The notes under the pieces were generated by a model. It was not told where the DNA came from, did not search any database, and saw only the letters and a list, made by a program, of their open reading frames with translations. Below, piece after piece: positions 1-5,887 of a DNA stretch of 14,406 bases. Position numbers and translations under genes: made by a program. The stretch spans positions 1-14,406 of the forward strand of contig DAIQNX010000056.1 of assembly GCA_036788195.1 (NCBI GenBank). Reading direction: 5' to 3'. The DNA comes from CALFXN01 sp937957815. GTDB taxonomy: Bacteria; Synergistota; Synergistia; Synergistales; Aminobacteriaceae. Within the stretch, counting starts at the first letter, position 1. Each line of letters starts with the position of its first letter.

Positions 1-415
1 AGAAGGAGAAGCTGAAATCCCCGGCGTCGCGAACGGTCGTAAAGCCGTTGTCCAGGAGGAGTCCGCAGGCGCGCACTCCGTTCAGCGTCAGCGAGGCGTC
101 GTTGCTCCCCATCGTGTTCGCGAAGAACCGCGCGCCGCCCGTGAGGTGGACGTGCGCGTCGATGAACCCCGGCGTCACGAACTTCGACGACAGGTCGATC
201 ACGCGGGCGCCCTCCGGCCGCGCGACGTTCTTCCCGACTTCGGCGATCCGGCCGTCGACGACGAGAATCTCCGCGGCCCCGAGCGGCCCGTCCGACACGC
301 CGTCCCAATAATTCCCGACCAGCAGGACCGTCGCCTGCTTCGGCGCGGCCGCCGCGCAGGAGGGAAGCAGAAATACCCCAAGCATCAGCAGTGAAACGAG
401 AACGTGTCGCATCAT
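1..415 (-). CDS. Amidohydrolase family lipoprotein, 5' part only
   Basis: N-terminal 138 residues of a metal-dependent amidohydrolase (imidazolonepropionase/prolidase-like group); the rest lies beyond the left edge. Residues 1-20 form a lipoprotein signal peptide: a hydrophobic stretch ending in the lipobox LPSC with Cys20, so the mature enzyme should be exported and lipid-anchored. Next come the small beta-sandwich part (residues 29-80) and the motif PGFIDAHVHL, whose His88 and His90 are the first metal ligands of the family. GFTTVRDAG follows at 124-132 and is typical of the group. The start is ATG at 415, with AAAGGG about 8 bases upstream; a second ATG follows directly. The family hydrolyses amide or imide bonds in cyclic compounds or dipeptides, and the substrate cannot be told from this part. 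It lies immediately after the truncated nucleotidyltransferase frame on the same strand. Family assignment is firm, substrate unknown. Confidence 0.88.
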   Translation of the reverse strand, partial: MMRHVLVSLLMLGVFLLPSCAAAAPKQATVLLVGNYWDGVSDGPLGAAEILVVDGRIAEVGKNVARPEGARVIDLSSKFVTPGFIDAHVHLTGGARFFANTMGSNDASLTLNGVRACGLLLDNGFTTVRDAGDFSFSF

Positions 416-920
416 CCGTCACCCTTTCTGAAAAACGCATCGTGTGAAAACGGGGAAACGATACCGCAGGAGGGATCAGAAACGCAAAATCACCGCCGGT
501 AGCCTTGAGCGCTCTTATCCCCTGAACGTGCTGTGCGCGCTTTTTCGGAGCGGTTCCGTCGTAGACTCCAGCAAGCAGATCCAGCCCTACCGAAACCAGA
601 GTATCGCCGACCTTGACCTTGCGGAGAAACGTGAAAAACTGCTCTGAGTGTTTCTCGTAGTTGTTTCGCGTCAATACCCTCTCGATGGTCAGGTACATCT
701 CATGCGACGCCAGGCTGCGATGGTCGAGAAGGAGATCGACGTCGAGACTCCCGACATGCCCCTCTCCGGGAAAGAGAAGCGCGGGAACCCAACCTCCGAC
801 AATCATCAGGCAGTCCTGATACTCGCTCAGGATATTCGAAAGTTCCAGCAGGACGCTTCTGGCGGCTTCGACCTGAACGGCGGAATAATCGATCCGGCTC
901 TCCGGCTCGCGCATCACCAT
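416..920 (-). pseudogene. Nucleotidyltransferase (AbiEii-like partner), C-terminally truncated
   Basis: The frame opens at ATG 920, overlapping the end of the AbiEi-like gene; an alternative start at 914 forms a TGATG overlap and has GGAAAG upstream. It encodes a DNA polymerase beta-type nucleotidyltransferase core: GGWVPALL (Gly42-Gly43), then LDVDLLLD with Asp60 and Asp62, then Asp114 in SVGLDLL as likely third metal ligand. Recognisable family sequence runs to about residue 146 (ALKATGGDFAF). The usual C-terminal half, with its KxxAL...K.KDxxDI region, is absent. Beyond it the frame meets the amidohydrolase start at 415 and stays open, out of frame with that gene, to the window edge. Family partners transfer nucleotides to tRNA or proteins and act as toxins in type IV-like pairs. 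Because the catalytic core is complete it could still be a minimal enzyme, but I read it as a deletion remnant. Confidence 0.7.
458..487 (-). promoter_or_regulatory. Possible promoter for the amidohydrolase gene
   Basis: On the minus strand TTGCGT (487-482) and TATCGT (463-458) are separated by 18 bases, about 45 bases before the amidohydrolase ATG. The match is moderate, and it lies inside the remaining nucleotidyltransferase frame, close to where homology of that gene ends. Inferred only from consensus. Confidence 0.3.
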
Positions 921-2026
921 TTCTTTCCGATCGCTCCTTCCAAAACGGCCTGAGCGGCTTCCTCCCCGCGCCCCTTCAATCCCATGAGATCCAGATATGC
1001 CTGGACAGGAGATACGACGACACCGTTCCCGACCTCACGAACTCCGATCAGGACGCAGGAATCGTACGGAACGAAAAGCGATACGTTCGCCCCGCTCGAA
1101 ACGCGCTTCCATCCGAAAGACGCGGGAAGATCCTCAAAATGCCCGCGATCGACGTATGCGTGAACGCGCTGGTATCGGACGGCCGGAACATACCGAACCC
1201 CGCCGGAAAATCCGGTCAGGGCGCCTGAAATATGCTTTCGCCGGAAGGCTTCGGAAAGCTTCGCCTCGATTTCGGGAACCGGATCGAGCGCGTAGAAATC
1301 CATACCGTCGTTCGGCTTCCTGTTGTACGTTTCGCTCCACTCTGCCAGAACCCCGGCGGGATCTGTCAACCGAAATCCGGCCTTTGTGCTCTCGATCCAT
1401 TCGCGATCCTCGAGGAACCGCTTCACCTTCGACACCTGTCCCAAACTCACGCCGGACGCCTCGACCATTTGATCGATCTTCCAGACCTTGCCGGGATGCT
1501 CGAAGAAATGTCGCAAGACAACGCCGGATCTCACCGACGAACGCTCGAAAACGGATTTCATCCCCCTGCTCGTCGTGAACGGATTCGGCCTGCCTTCAAT
1601 CCGGACATAGACCGCTTCGTGACGGATGAGGCAATTCCCGGCCAGATCGATATATCCCACTCCGGCTTCCTCGCAAATCTCCGCCCCGGTCTTGGAGATA
1701 TACGGCGCCGCGAGGATGCCGTAGAACGCGCCCTTTCCTCTGTTTTTCGCCTGCTCGATCCGCTCCGCAAGCGATATAACCCCCGTTCGCAGGAATCGGG
1801 GTTCTCCGCTGTTCTTCGCTTCGATACAGAGATACAGACGCCCGCCGGAAACGAGAGAGACATCGAGAACACCGTCGAATCCTTCCCGTTCGCAGCTTTC
1901 CGGCCGCTCCGTTCGAATACCCCTGAAGGCCGGAAGATGCGAAAGAACGTCCGCAAGCGCCTTGGACGCCTTCAGGACTATTTCGCTGTCCCGCGGCGGT
2001 GCAAACGAAGACGGTTTTTGCTTCAT
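914..2026 (-). CDS. AbiEi-family antitoxin / transcriptional regulator (type IV TA-like)
   Basis: A 370-residue protein matching the AbiEi-type antitoxin group. Residues 15-150 form a nuclease-fold-like domain with an intact-looking D-x13-E-x-K signature (Asp55, Glu69, Lys71 in CIEAK), followed by the family phrase AGVGYIDLAGNCLIR and RPNPF. Residues about 165-210 form a winged helix (VWKIDQMVEASGVSLGQVSKV), which should bind DNA. The C-terminal part ends with SPVQAYLDL and GRGEEAAQ. ATG 2026 is preferred; an in-frame TTG at 2035 is also possible, and neither has a strong ribosome site. The gene is followed with overlap by a nucleotidyltransferase, the usual toxin partner, and preceded by a good promoter with an inverted repeat, consistent with the autorepression known for AbiEi. 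Whether it still neutralises anything is doubtful, since its partner is truncated. Confidence 0.82.
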   Translation of the reverse strand: MKQKPSSFAPPRDSEIVLKASKALADVLSHLPAFRGIRTERPESCEREGFDGVLDVSLVSGGRLYLCIEAKNSGEPRFLRTGVISLAERIEQAKNRGKGAFYGILAAPYISKTGAEICEEAGVGYIDLAGNCLIRHEAVYVRIEGRPNPFTTSRGMKSVFERSSVRSGVVLRHFFEHPGKVWKIDQMVEASGVSLGQVSKVKRFLEDREWIESTKAGFRLTDPAGVLAEWSETYNRKPNDGMDFYALDPVPEIEAKLSEAFRRKHISGALTGFSGGVRYVPAVRYQRVHAYVDRGHFEDLPASFGWKRVSSGANVSLFVPYDSCVLIGVREVGNGVVVSPVQAYLDLMGLKGRGEEAAQAVLEGAIGKKW

Positions 2027-2039
2027 TGTTATCAACCAC

Positions 2040-2057
2040 TTTCACGATTCGGTGAAA
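2040..2057. promoter_or_regulatory. Inverted-repeat operator candidate for the AbiEi-like regulator
   Basis: TTTCAC and GTGAAA are perfect 6-base arms separated by 6 bases (2040-2045 and 2052-2057), just downstream of the -10 element and across the expected transcription start. AbiEi proteins are known to bind inverted repeats in their own promoters through a winged helix. Its position here would block initiation. Inferred operator. Confidence 0.5.
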
Positions 2058-2060
2058 CAT

Positions 2061-2089
2061 ACTATAACAATGAAACTCAGAGATATCAA
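2061..2089 (-). promoter_or_regulatory. Promoter of the AbiEi-like operon
   Basis: Minus strand: TTGATA (2089-2084), a 17-base spacer, and TATAGT (2066-2061). The first start candidate lies about 25-35 bases downstream, giving a short leader. Near-consensus elements with ideal spacing make this one of the best promoters in the window. Confidence 0.75.
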
Positions 2090-2146
2090 GTCCGGATTCG
2101 GGGATGGCCCGGAAATGAAAGGCGCTTCTTCGCCGGGATGACCATA

Positions 2147-2573
2147 TCAATCCCGCTCCCCGGATGTCACCGGCCGGATGGCCCCGATTTCGAGAAGCGC
2201 CTCGAACGTGTTGGCGGCGCCGCCATGCTCGACGATCAGGCCGTCGACGACGCGGTCCACATTGACGCCGGTAATCACCACAGCCTTGCCGGTCGGCGCC
2301 ATTCCGAGCCACGAGCCCAGGTGTGACCTGCGTCGCCACCCATTCGCCCTCCGCTATCTGGTTCCCCACGGTCAGGTGAAGATCCGGATACGTTTCCCGA
2401 ACGGCTTTGACGTGCTCCGCCATCCCGGCGACGCCGCAACGGACGCGGACCTTGCCGTCGGTTGCGACGCACTCGGGAGAGACGAACCGGTCCAGATGGG
2501 TCACATCTTCCGTGTTGCCGATCTCCTCGATGAAACGGCGGATCAGGAACTTGTTGTGTTGCGTCGTGGACAT
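2147..2573 (-). pseudogene. Ester cyclase / SnoaL-like protein, frameshifted
   Basis: ATG 2573 has a textbook ribosome site (AAGGAGG, 7 bases upstream). The first frame reads as an ester cyclase (NTF2-like fold) through MSTTQHNKFLIRRFIEE, the PDLHL segment and GEWVATQVT. It then leaves the family. The expected continuation HLGSWLGMAPTGKA, GVNVDRVVDG, LIVEHGGAANTFEALLEIG, ending at TGA 2147-2149, is found in another frame. The break lies near 2318-2330. Compared with the usual VTxxGTHLG, the residues between Thr and His are missing, which fits an 11-base deletion. Intact members are small cone-shaped enzymes or binding proteins of about 135-145 residues, often of unknown substrate. Either a real pseudogene or a consensus error; the missing residues argue for a true deletion. 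Confidence 0.78.
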
Positions 2574-2750
2574 TTTCGGCCTCCTTTTTACAGTTTTTCA
2601 CGTACAACATTATGATACTTTAATGTCCAAAGACCTTCTCATATCCTTACGAGAATATTTTAGACAAGACCGGTTGGAACGACGCGTTCCATCCCGACGA
2701 ACACCCGGGCCCACCGACAGCTTCCTCCCCGGTTCACGTTTCCATCAAAA
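2574..2750. other. Divergent intergenic region with a 17-base palindrome
   Basis: Lies between the leftward ester cyclase remnant and the rightward DUF3795 block. It holds TGGAACG-ACG-CGTTCCA (2675-2691), a perfect 7-base-arm inverted repeat with a 3-base loop. No gene is visible. The palindrome could be an operator serving either side, but nothing in the sequence says which. Confidence 0.4.
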
Positions 2751-2759
2751 TGATAAAAT
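2751..2759 (+). promoter_or_regulatory. Extended -10 promoter of the first DUF3795 gene
   Basis: TGATAAAAT is an extended -10 element (TG-N-TAAAAT) with no good -35. The homeologous gene starts further right carry TGATAGAAT at the same relative place. The element is therefore conserved between diverged paralogues, which supports it. A purine-rich ribosome site (AGGGGGAA) and ATG 2809 follow after a leader of about 40 bases. Confidence 0.55.
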
Positions 2760-2808
2760 GCTTGTTCAGAGACTCAATACGGAATACATTTTTAGGGGGA
2801 AGTGTTCC

Positions 2809-3141
2809 ATGATCGCCTATTGCGGCATCGACTGTTCCAAATGCGAAAGCCGCCTCGCAACCCAGTCCGGGAGCGACGAGGAGCTGGCGAAAATCGCGGA
2901 CAGGATGGCGAAGCTCTACAACACCGAGGCCAGGCCCGAAGACGTCATCTGCGACGGATGCAAGGAGGGCGAACGGCATTTCTACTTCTGCTCAAACATG
3001 TGCGCCATGCGGAAGTGCTGCGCCGGGAAGCGCTACGACACCTGCGCCGAGTGCGGCGACTTCCCCTGCGCGGACCTTCAGGCCGTTCTGGACCACGTCC
3101 CGGACGCACGGAGCAACCTCGAAAAGCTGCGCACTCGCTGA
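2809..3141 (+). CDS. DUF3795 cysteine-rich protein, copy A
   Basis: A 110-residue protein of the DUF3795 family, of unknown function. It carries the signature YCGIDCSKC at 4-12, CDGC near the middle, and a Cys-rich tail with C-x4-C, CC and C-x2-CGDFPC, arranged as likely metal (zinc or iron-sulfur) ligands. The end is DLQAVLDHVPDARSNLEKL. Starts at ATG 2809 with AGGGGGAA about 8 bases upstream. Its first ~62 codons differ from copies B and C (for example ESRLATQ against DSYLATQ), while the rest is identical to copy B. It is the left parent of the chimeric copy B. It may be cytoplasmic, since no signal peptide or membrane segment is seen. Followed after ~320 bases by a toxin-antitoxin pair. 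Confidence 0.85.
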   Translation: MIAYCGIDCSKCESRLATQSGSDEELAKIADRMAKLYNTEARPEDVICDGCKEGERHFYFCSNMCAMRKCCAGKRYDTCAECGDFPCADLQAVLDHVPDARSNLEKLRTR

Positions 3142-3463
3142 AGAAATTCCTCCGCGACCGCAAACCGGCTGACGACGTCCTCGCGGAGTATTGAAATCCT
3201 TTGAATACCGTGCGCCCTGAATTGAGCCGCGTATCGTTTTCGTATCGTCGCCTTCTTTCGCTCTCGTCCTCGAATTTCCGATCCTTCAACGGCGCCTCGT
3301 CCTTCGGTCCTTTTTTCCGGAACCGCCGTCACTCTCCCGAACTCCCTTGCGAATGAAGTCTCTCGACGGGGCGTTTCCTTCGCCGCCTCGACCGAACCAT
3401 CAAGTTGAAGTACCATGTTTCATGGGGTATTTCTCATCCAGAAACGCAAAGGAGTTGAAACGA
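3142..3463. other. Intergenic stretch before toxin-antitoxin pair 1
   Basis: Holds the promoter/operator at 3405-3433 and, right after the DUF3795 stop, a short open remnant in another frame (to TGA 3194) reading SLKKFLRDRKPADDVLAEY. That looks like the tail of a lost protein, but no family is recognised. Nothing else is seen. The same stretch recurs at 4515-4836. Confidence 0.4.
3405..3433 (+). promoter_or_regulatory. Promoter with internal operator, toxin-antitoxin pair 1
   Basis: TTGAAG (3405-3410), a 17-base spacer and TATTTC (3428-3433). The spacer contains the perfect inverted repeat CCATG-TTT-CATGG (3413-3425), placed as an operator for an antitoxin or toxin-antitoxin complex would be. 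The -10 is weak. Inferred. Confidence 0.4.
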
Positions 3464-3682
3464 ATGCCGGCGATAATCGACATGGAACGATTGGCGCGGG
3501 ATGTCGGGGCGCTTCCTCCGGAGGGGCAAAGGACCGTATGGAACATGGTCCAACACCTGCGGAAAAGCATTGAGCGTCAGAGCGACGACAACGCCCTCGA
3601 AACGGAAATCTCCGAATTCGAAGCGCTTGGTCGCCCTCTTTCGGACAGCGAACGTGAAGAACTCCGAAGAGACCTCCTATAA
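3464..3682 (+). CDS. Putative antitoxin of PemK/MazF-type toxin, copy 1
   Basis: A 72-residue acidic protein preceding the toxin and overlapping it by 29 bases. ATG 3464 is chosen because AAAGGAG lies 9 bases upstream. The N-terminal half has LPPEGQRTVWNMVQHLRK, resembling the LPPE-helix pattern of short DUF2281-like antitoxins. The C-terminal half is highly charged (ETEISEFEALGRPLSDSERE), as in toxin-wrapping tails. There is no visible AbrB or ribbon-helix-helix domain, so its DNA-binding ability is unclear. The antitoxin role rests on position, size, overlap and charge, not on a firm family match. An identical copy is at 4837-5055. Confidence 0.7.
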   Translation: MPAIIDMERLARDVGALPPEGQRTVWNMVQHLRKSIERQSDDNALETEISEFEALGRPLSDSEREELRRDLL

Positions 3683-4010
3683 ACCCGGTCAGATCGTCCG
3701 GGCGAACTTTCCCTTCTCCGACCTTCCGGAAGAGAAGAACCGGCCGATTCTCGTATGGAAAGATACGGGAGATCGGCTTGTCGTGAGCATGATCACGAGC
3801 AGAATCCGATACGGGAAATGGGAAGTCGCCATCTCTCCCGATGCTGGAAACGGACTGAGCAAGCCCAGCGTCATCCGAATCGACAAGACGATATCCATCG
3901 AAAAGTCTCGCATAACGACGGACGCTGCGTGGAAAATTGGAGAAGCAAACCCCTTCGTCCTCATCGTTGCGAAGGAAAAACTTGCGGAGTGGCTTGATTC
4001 GCACGTCTGA
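3654..4010 (+). CDS. PemK/MazF-type toxin, copy 1
   Basis: A 118-residue protein of the PemK/MazF (CcdB-fold) family, whose members are mostly sequence-specific mRNA interferases. Visible landmarks: YKPGQIVRANFPFSD at 9-23, KNRPILV with Arg30-Pro31, the MITSRI strand, and the GLSKPSVIRIDK segment typical of the central sheet. It ends in an amphipathic helix (EKLAEWLDSHV). The start is taken as GTG 3654, inside the antitoxin gene, because the family begins just before the YKPG strand; the longer upstream frame reads as antitoxin shadow. The overlap implies translational coupling. Identical second copy at 5027-5383, so the cell carries double dosage. Confidence 0.82.
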   Translation: MKNSEETSYKPGQIVRANFPFSDLPEEKNRPILVWKDTGDRLVVSMITSRIRYGKWEVAISPDAGNGLSKPSVIRIDKTISIEKSRITTDAAWKIGEANPFVLIVAKEKLAEWLDSHV

Positions 4011-4181
4011 AGCCGAAGAAAACGGATGGAGTTCCGTCTTCCGGGGAGGCGAGGACTCTCCGGATCGTTGCCGTCGTCGTTCATCACGAACCTGAAGGCG
4101 GGGGTCGGGGAGAGCTTTCCGGAATGATAGAATATTTGTTCGTGAGCCGAAAACGGATTTTGTCATAAGGGGGAATGTTCC
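4011..4181. other. Spacer with weak hairpin and DUF3795 promoter
   Basis: Downstream of toxin copy 1. CCGGGGAG and CTCTCCGG form a 7-of-8 base stem around 4038-4060 without a T tract, so it is a poor terminator. The extended -10 for the next DUF3795 gene is at 4125-4133. No coding content seen. Confidence 0.35.
4125..4133 (+). promoter_or_regulatory. Extended -10 promoter of DUF3795 copy B
   Basis: TGATAGAAT fits TG-N-TATAAT-like extended -10 with no clear -35; it aligns with TGATAAAAT before copy A despite overall divergence of the flanks. ATG 4182 lies ~48 bases on. Confidence 0.5.
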
Positions 4182-4514
4182 ATGATCGCCTATTGCGGCA
4201 TTGACTGCTCCAAATGCGACAGCTACCTCGCGACCCAGTCGGGAAGCGAAGAGGAGCTTGCGAAAATCGCCGACAAGCTGTCGAAGCTCTACCATGCCGA
4301 GGTCAAGCCCGAATACGTCGTCTGCGACGGATGCAAGGAGGGCGAACGGCATTCCTACTTCTGCTCCAACATGTGCGCCATGCGGAAGTGCTGCGCCGGG
4401 AAGCGCTACGACACCTGCGCCGAGTGCGGCGACTTCCCCTGCGCGGACCTTCAGGCCGTTCTGGACCACGTCCCGGACGCACGGAGCAACCTCGAAAAGC
4501 TGCGCACTCGCTGA
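4182..4514 (+). CDS. DUF3795 cysteine-rich protein, chimeric copy B
   Basis: 110 residues with the same Cys pattern as copies A and C. The gene is a recombinant. Codons up to base 4367 match copy C (DSYLATQSGSEEELAKI, AEVKPEYVV, GERHSYF), whereas everything from base 4388 on matches copy A (KCCAGKRYDTCAE, QAVLDHV, EKLRTR). The switch lies in a 20-base stretch identical in all three (4368-4387). The protein is complete, with the full set of cysteines, so it is probably as functional as its parents. Starts at ATG 4182, with AGGGGGAA upstream. This gene marks the junction of the tandem duplication. Confidence 0.9.
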   Translation: MIAYCGIDCSKCDSYLATQSGSEEELAKIADKLSKLYHAEVKPEYVVCDGCKEGERHSYFCSNMCAMRKCCAGKRYDTCAECGDFPCADLQAVLDHVPDARSNLEKLRTR

Positions 4515-4777
4515 AGAAATTCCTCCGCGACCGCAAACCGGCTGACGACGTCCTCGCGGAGTATTGAAATCCTTTGAATACCGTGCGCCCTGAATTGAGC
4601 CGCGTATCGTTTTCGTATCGTCGCCTTCTTTCGCTCTCGTCCTCGAATTTCCGATCCTTCAACGGCGCCTCGTCCTTCGGTCCTTTTTTCCGGAACCGCC
4701 GTCACTCTCCCGAACTCCCTTGCGAATGAAGTCTCTCGACGGGGCGTTTCCTTCGCCGCCTCGACCGAACCATCAAG

Positions 4778-4806
4778 TTGAAGTACCATGTTTCATGGGG
4801 TATTTC
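4778..4806 (+). promoter_or_regulatory. Promoter with internal operator, toxin-antitoxin pair 2
   Basis: Identical to 3405-3433: TTGAAG, 17-base spacer containing the palindrome CCATGTTTCATGG (4786-4798), and TATTTC. Inferred from consensus and symmetry. Confidence 0.4.
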
Positions 4807-4836
4807 TCATCCAGAAACGCAAAGGAGTTGAAACGA

Positions 4837-5055
4837 ATGCCGGCGATAATCGACATGGAACGATTGGCGCGGGATGTCGGGGCGCTTCCTCCGGAGGGGC
4901 AAAGGACCGTATGGAACATGGTCCAACACCTGCGGAAAAGCATTGAGCGTCAGAGCGACGACAACGCCCTCGAAACGGAAATCTCCGAATTCGAAGCGCT
5001 TGGTCGCCCTCTTTCGGACAGCGAACGTGAAGAACTCCGAAGAGACCTCCTATAA
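4837..5055 (+). CDS. Putative antitoxin of PemK/MazF-type toxin, copy 2
   Basis: Identical protein to the antitoxin at 3464-3682 (72 residues, LPPE-helix pattern then acidic tail), with the same AAAGGAG ribosome site 9 bases upstream and the same 29-base overlap with its toxin. Arose through the tandem duplication. With two identical copies, antitoxin from either can neutralise toxin from either, so loss of one unit should be tolerated. Confidence 0.7.
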   Translation: MPAIIDMERLARDVGALPPEGQRTVWNMVQHLRKSIERQSDDNALETEISEFEALGRPLSDSEREELRRDLL

Positions 5056-5383
5056 ACCCGGTCAGATCGTCCGGGCGAACTTTCCCTTCTCCGACCTTCC
5101 GGAAGAGAAGAACCGGCCGATTCTCGTATGGAAAGATACGGGAGATCGGCTTGTCGTGAGCATGATCACGAGCAGAATCCGATACGGGAAATGGGAAGTC
5201 GCCATCTCTCCCGATGCTGGAAACGGACTGAGCAAGCCCAGCGTCATCCGAATCGACAAGACGATATCCATCGAAAAGTCTCGCATAACGACGGACGCTG
5301 CGTGGAAAATTGGAGAAGCAAACCCCTTCGTCCTCATCGTTGCGAAGGAAAAACTTGCGGAGTGGCTTGATTCGCACGTCTGA
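5027..5383 (+). CDS. PemK/MazF-type toxin, copy 2
   Basis: Identical to the toxin at 3654-4010 (118 residues, GTG start inside the antitoxin gene, YKPGQIV and RP motifs). No inactivating change is seen, so both copies should be active. The full identity points to a recent duplication. Followed by the same 171-base spacer and the promoter of DUF3795 copy C. Confidence 0.82.
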   Translation: MKNSEETSYKPGQIVRANFPFSDLPEEKNRPILVWKDTGDRLVVSMITSRIRYGKWEVAISPDAGNGLSKPSVIRIDKTISIEKSRITTDAAWKIGEANPFVLIVAKEKLAEWLDSHV

Positions 5384-5497
5384 AGCCGAAGAAAACGGAT
5401 GGAGTTCCGTCTTCCGGGGAGGCGAGGACTCTCCGGATCGTTGCCGTCGTCGTTCATCACGAACCTGAAGGCGGGGGTCGGGGAGAGCTTTCCGGAA

Positions 5498-5506
5498 TGA
5501 TAGAAT
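5498..5506 (+). promoter_or_regulatory. Extended -10 promoter of DUF3795 copy C
   Basis: TGATAGAAT, identical to 4125-4133; ATG 5555 lies about 48 bases downstream, with AGGGGGAA as ribosome site. Confidence 0.5.
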
Positions 5507-5554
5507 ATTTGTTCGTGAGCCGAAAACGGATTTTGTCATAAGGGGGAATGTTCC

Positions 5555-5887
5555 ATGATCGCCTATTGCGGCATTGACTGCTCCAAATGCGACAGCTACC
5601 TCGCGACCCAGTCGGGAAGCGAAGAGGAGCTTGCGAAAATCGCCGACAAGCTGTCGAAGCTCTACCATGCCGAGGTCAAGCCCGAATACGTCGTCTGCGA
5701 CGGATGCAAGGAGGGCGAACGGCATTCCTACTTCTGCTCCAACATGTGCGCCATGCGGAAATGCTGCGTCGAGAAGCACTACGAAACCTGTATCGAGTGC
5801 GGCGACTTCCCCTGCGCGGACCTTCAGGCCGAACTGGACCACGTCCCCGACGCGCGGAGCAACCTGGAAAAGCTGCGGAAACGCTGA
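5555..5887 (+). CDS. DUF3795 cysteine-rich protein, copy C
   Basis: 110 residues, the right-hand parental paralogue. Up to base 5740 it equals copy B; after 5761 it diverges from A and B (KCCVEKHYETCIECGDFPC, LQAELDHV, EKLRKR) while keeping every cysteine. This conservation of Cys with drift elsewhere suggests a metal-binding or redox role, as for the family, whose function is unknown. It is followed by about 130 bases without features before the prfC promoter, so it probably forms its own transcript. Confidence 0.86.
   Translation: MIAYCGIDCSKCDSYLATQSGSEEELAKIADKLSKLYHAEVKPEYVVCDGCKEGERHSYFCSNMCAMRKCCVEKHYETCIECGDFPCADLQAELDHVPDARSNLEKLRKR

Larger units (their letters stand above)
2995..4387 (+). 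repeat. Tandem duplication, left copy (period 1373 bp)
   Basis: The left unit of a direct tandem repeat: 3' part of DUF3795 copy A, intergenic leader, antitoxin, toxin, and the 5' part of DUF3795 copy B. The right copy starts 1373 bases later; all reading frames inside match in position and protein sequence and I saw no base difference. The left edge is set by a difference at 2994 (A) versus 4367 (C) in the right copy. Confidence 0.93.
4368..5760 (+). repeat. Tandem duplication, right copy (period 1373 bp)
   Basis: The second unit: 3' part of DUF3795 copy B, spacer, antitoxin and toxin copy 2, and the 5' part of copy C. Identity with the left copy ends at 5761, where copy C has A instead of G (AAATGC against AAGTGC). 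The left and right copies overlap by the 20-base crossover interval 4368-4387. Confidence 0.93.

Noticed and set aside
1232..2326. Plus-strand open frame of 364 codons across the AbiEi-like gene and its promoter
   Set aside because: Shadow of the minus-strand AbiEi gene; crosses its promoter and the ester cyclase remnant, with no family features.
2945..3416. Leftward open frames opposite the DUF3795 3' end and spacer
   Set aside because: Arginine-rich, no ribosome site, identical in both repeat copies for the trivial reason of duplication.
4011..4062. Intrinsic terminator after the toxin gene
   Set aside because: A GC-rich imperfect stem is present but no T tract follows, so it is not listed as a terminator.
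3420..4469. Long antisense open frame of 349 codons, repeated at 4793-5842
   Set aside because: It lies opposite the toxin, antitoxin and DUF3795 genes, has no ribosome site, and is duplicated only because the DNA is. GC-rich third positions keep the antisense frame open.
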